Positions 62,439 through 64,000 of a stretch of 64,000 bases of DNA are shown piece after piece; the first letter of the stretch is position 1; every line of letters begins with the position of its first letter. The stretch is from Micropruina sp. Its GTDB lineage: Bacteria > Actinomycetota > Actinomycetes > Propionibacteriales > Propionibacteriaceae. The stretch covers positions 62,001-126,000 of the forward strand of contig JADJTM010000002.1 of assembly GCA_016711205.1 (NCBI GenBank), given 5' to 3'. The position numbers and the translations under genes were made by a program. The notes beneath the pieces were generated by a model. The model had not been told where the DNA came from. It saw only the letters and a program-made list of their open reading frames with translations, and made no database searches.

Positions 62439-63668
62439 TCAGTCCTGCTCGTCCGCCCAGGCCGTGGTCAGGCCGCGGAAGTGCGCCAGGAACGTGTCGT
62501 GTTCGTGCGGCGGGTACGTGGCCCGCACGGTGTCGACCAACAGCCGGTCGAAGGCCCCGGAACGCACCCAGTCGAGCACGGCGGCGTCCAGATGGCCCAG
62601 GTGCTCGGCGCAGAACGCCCAGTACTTGTCGGTCTCGAAGTACTCATCGGCTAGTTCGAGGTACTCGTCGATCTTGGCCTCGTAGCTGAGCGACGGGTCG
62701 TCCGCGATCGCGAAATAGCGCTCGGTGTGCAGGTCGACGCCGGCCTTGCGTCCGGTGACCAGACAGTAGGCGCTCCACCGCACGAGCGCCTTGATCGCCC
62801 ACGGAAAGTAGTAGTGCAACGAGGTGACCGCCACGTCGGGGCAGGCGTTGGCGTAGTCGATCGGGTACACCTCGTCGCCGGCGACCAGCATTTCGGCCGA
62901 GTTGAACTCCCAGGCGAAGAACGCGTTGACGATGCGGCTGATCGCGGCGGTTTCGTGGCCGGCACTCGCCGACAGGAAGCCGTGCGACACGTGGTAGCGG
63001 TTGTGCATCGGCTGGTCGGGACGAAAGTCCATCACCATCGTTTCGGGGCCGATGGACAGCGCCCGGGCGAACACGTCGTACTCGACGGTGGCCTGCAGGT
63101 GCATCAACATCTCACCGGACGCGTCGTAGGCGCTGCGCAGATCCTCGGCGTTGTTGATTCGCGAGACGCCGCGCCAGCCCCCACCGTCGAAGGGCTTCAT
63201 GTACAGCGGGTAACCGAGGTCGGCGGCGATCGCTTCGAGGTCGAACCCTTTGTTGTACTTGGCCGAGGTGTAGGCCCAGCGCACGTTGTCGAGCGGGTTC
63301 TTGTAGGGCACGAGCACCGTCTTGGGCACCTTGAGGCCGAGCCGCAGCATGGCGCAGTAGGCGCTGTGCTTCTCCATCGACTGGAACGTGAACGGGCTGT
63401 TCAACAGGTAGGTGCCGTTGACCAGCGCGGCCTTCTTGAGCCACTCGCGGGGGTGGTAGTACCAGTACGCGAGCCGGTCGATCACCAGCGGCGTCCGCAC
63501 CGGATCGGTCAGGTCGAACGGTTCGATGCTCAGCCGCTCGGCTGTCAGGGTGTGGGTGACGCCGTCCACGGTGATCGGCCCCACCATGCCGAGAACGGTC
63601 TCGAAGGCGCGCGGCCAGTCCTCTTCGGCACCCAGCAGCAGGCCGATTTCGTGGTGCTCGTTGGTCAT
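62439..63668 (-). CDS. ATP-grasp-like protein of unknown substrate
   Basis: This 409-residue soluble protein has an ATP-grasp pattern. A pre-ATP-grasp region covers the first ~110 residues; then YPLYMKPFDGGGWRGVSRI (ATP-binding lysine in MKPF, glycine loop), EMLMHLQATVEYDVFARAL, and an acidic metal site in SAEMLVAGDEVYPIDYANACPD. ATP-grasp enzymes ligate a carboxylate to an amine or thiol. The gene follows an esterase-like gene on the same strand after 26 bases and is likely co-transcribed. I recall the pairing from other bacteria, but its product is unknown. Confidence 0.65.
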   Translation of the reverse strand: MTNEHHEIGLLLGAEEDWPRAFETVLGMVGPITVDGVTHTLTAERLSIEPFDLTDPVRTPLVIDRLAYWYYHPREWLKKAALVNGTYLLNSPFTFQSMEKHSAYCAMLRLGLKVPKTVLVPYKNPLDNVRWAYTSAKYNKGFDLEAIAADLGYPLYMKPFDGGGWRGVSRINNAEDLRSAYDASGEMLMHLQATVEYDVFARALSIGPETMVMDFRPDQPMHNRYHVSHGFLSASAGHETAAISRIVNAFFAWEFNSAEMLVAGDEVYPIDYANACPDVAVTSLHYYFPWAIKALVRWSAYCLVTGRKAGVDLHTERYFAIADDPSLSYEAKIDEYLELADEYFETDKYWAFCAEHLGHLDAAVLDWVRSGAFDRLLVDTVRATYPPHEHDTFLAHFRGLTTAWADEQD

Positions 63669-63694
63669 GGGCAGACCCTAGTACCCCGGCCGCC

Positions 63695-64000
63695 TCAGCA
63701 GAAGCGTGGCAGGTGGTGAGCGATCTGGCGCTGCCACCAGTGCCAGTCGTGCGACACGTCGTGCCCCCACAGGTCGAGTTCGTGGTTCAGCCCTTGGGTG
63801 CCCAAGAGGTGCGCCATGTGCCGGCTGGACGGCAGCGCACCGGTCGGGTGCGTTTCCCACGCCCCCTGCCCGGCGACCAGCACCGTGAACAGCCGGGAGC
63901 GCAGCCAGTCGAGGTGGTCGCCGCCCAGGTTGGGCACGTAGTTGGTGGGGTTGGCGAAGTAGGCGGCGTCGGAGCGGTCGCCCCACGCGCGCCAGCTGGC
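63695..64000 (-). CDS. Esterase-like alpha/beta hydrolase, truncated by window edge
   Basis: Only the last ~101 residues are in the window: WRAWGDRSDAAYFANPTNYVPN, LFTVLVAGQGAWETHP, a conserved SSRHMAHLLGTQGLNHELDLW, and the terminal segment DVSHDWHWWQRQIAHHLPRF with the expected catalytic His (HDW). The pattern fits the COG4947-type esterase group. Its nucleophile is outside the window. It lies just upstream of the ATP-grasp gene. Confidence 0.65.
   Translation of the reverse strand, partial: ASWRAWGDRSDAAYFANPTNYVPNLGGDHLDWLRSRLFTVLVAGQGAWETHPTGALPSSRHMAHLLGTQGLNHELDLWGHDVSHDWHWWQRQIAHHLPRFC

Overview
The window is high-GC actinobacterial DNA, most likely from a propionic-acid-forming member of the Propionibacteriaceae. 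The grounds are the gene content: a PPi-type phosphoenolpyruvate carboxykinase of about 1,140 residues, a sodium-pumping methylmalonyl-CoA decarboxylase operon, GTG/TTG starts, a tRNA-adenosine-deaminase-associated protein, DUF2510 and LytR_C proteins. The genus is an inference; no rRNA is present.

Layout. 1-8.4 kb: end of a sugar-ABC binding protein, an acyltransferase, a HEAT-like protein, a VOC protein, a GntR regulator, a frameshifted DUF2218 gene, adenosine deaminase and a secreted GH16 glucanase with two CBM6 domains. 8.5-12.4 kb: PPi-PEPCK and a small conserved protein. 12.4-16.7 kb (minus): a four-gene sugar/polyol locus (FGGY kinase, zinc alcohol dehydrogenase, class II aldolase, GpsA-like dehydrogenase). 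16.9-24.1 kb: a GSDH lipoprotein, a TIR-DUF2510 membrane protein, glycogen phosphorylase, a two-component pair and an SRP RNA. 24.2-32 kb: PEP carboxylase, two tandem secreted paralogues of unknown function, and mmdA-mmdD-mmdC-mmdB. 32-38.4 kb: a Schlafen/AlbA regulator, a HerA-like ATPase, small conserved proteins and a frameshifted K+/H+ antiporter. 38.5-48.4 kb: DhaKLM, a ribose-type ABC importer and IclR on the minus strand, divergent from a cyclase/two-dehydrogenase operon. 48.4-57.3 kb: a defence-type island with VapC/AbrB, type I restriction hsdR, an HTH/PIN pair, hsdS, hsdM and a Fic remnant, ending at tRNA-Ser(CGA). 57.3-64 kb: a YdcF-like protein, TadA and partner, Upp, a lactonase, a Tat-secreted alpha/alpha-barrel protein, an ATP-grasp protein and a partial esterase.

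How the genes fit together. PEPC, PPi-PEPCK and the methylmalonyl-CoA decarboxylase sit within 24 kb and form the C3/C4 node of propionate metabolism. The GH16 glucanase and the alpha/alpha-barrel protein, 54 kb apart, carry the same 14-bp LacI-type operator and are probably co-regulated. Related motifs flank IclR and probably coordinate the ABC importer and the cyclase operon.

Two repeat families stand out. One is a short palindrome built on ATCCCGGCGAACGCCGGGAT, present singly, in tandem arrays and inside a coding region. The other is a roughly 80-bp hairpin element present twice. In one array a 78-bp unit carries copies of the hsdR 3' end. The most unusual items are the tandem secreted paralogues with a shared upstream palindrome, the TIR protein lacking its usual catalytic glutamate, the repeat insertions, and the uncharacterised carbohydrate loci.
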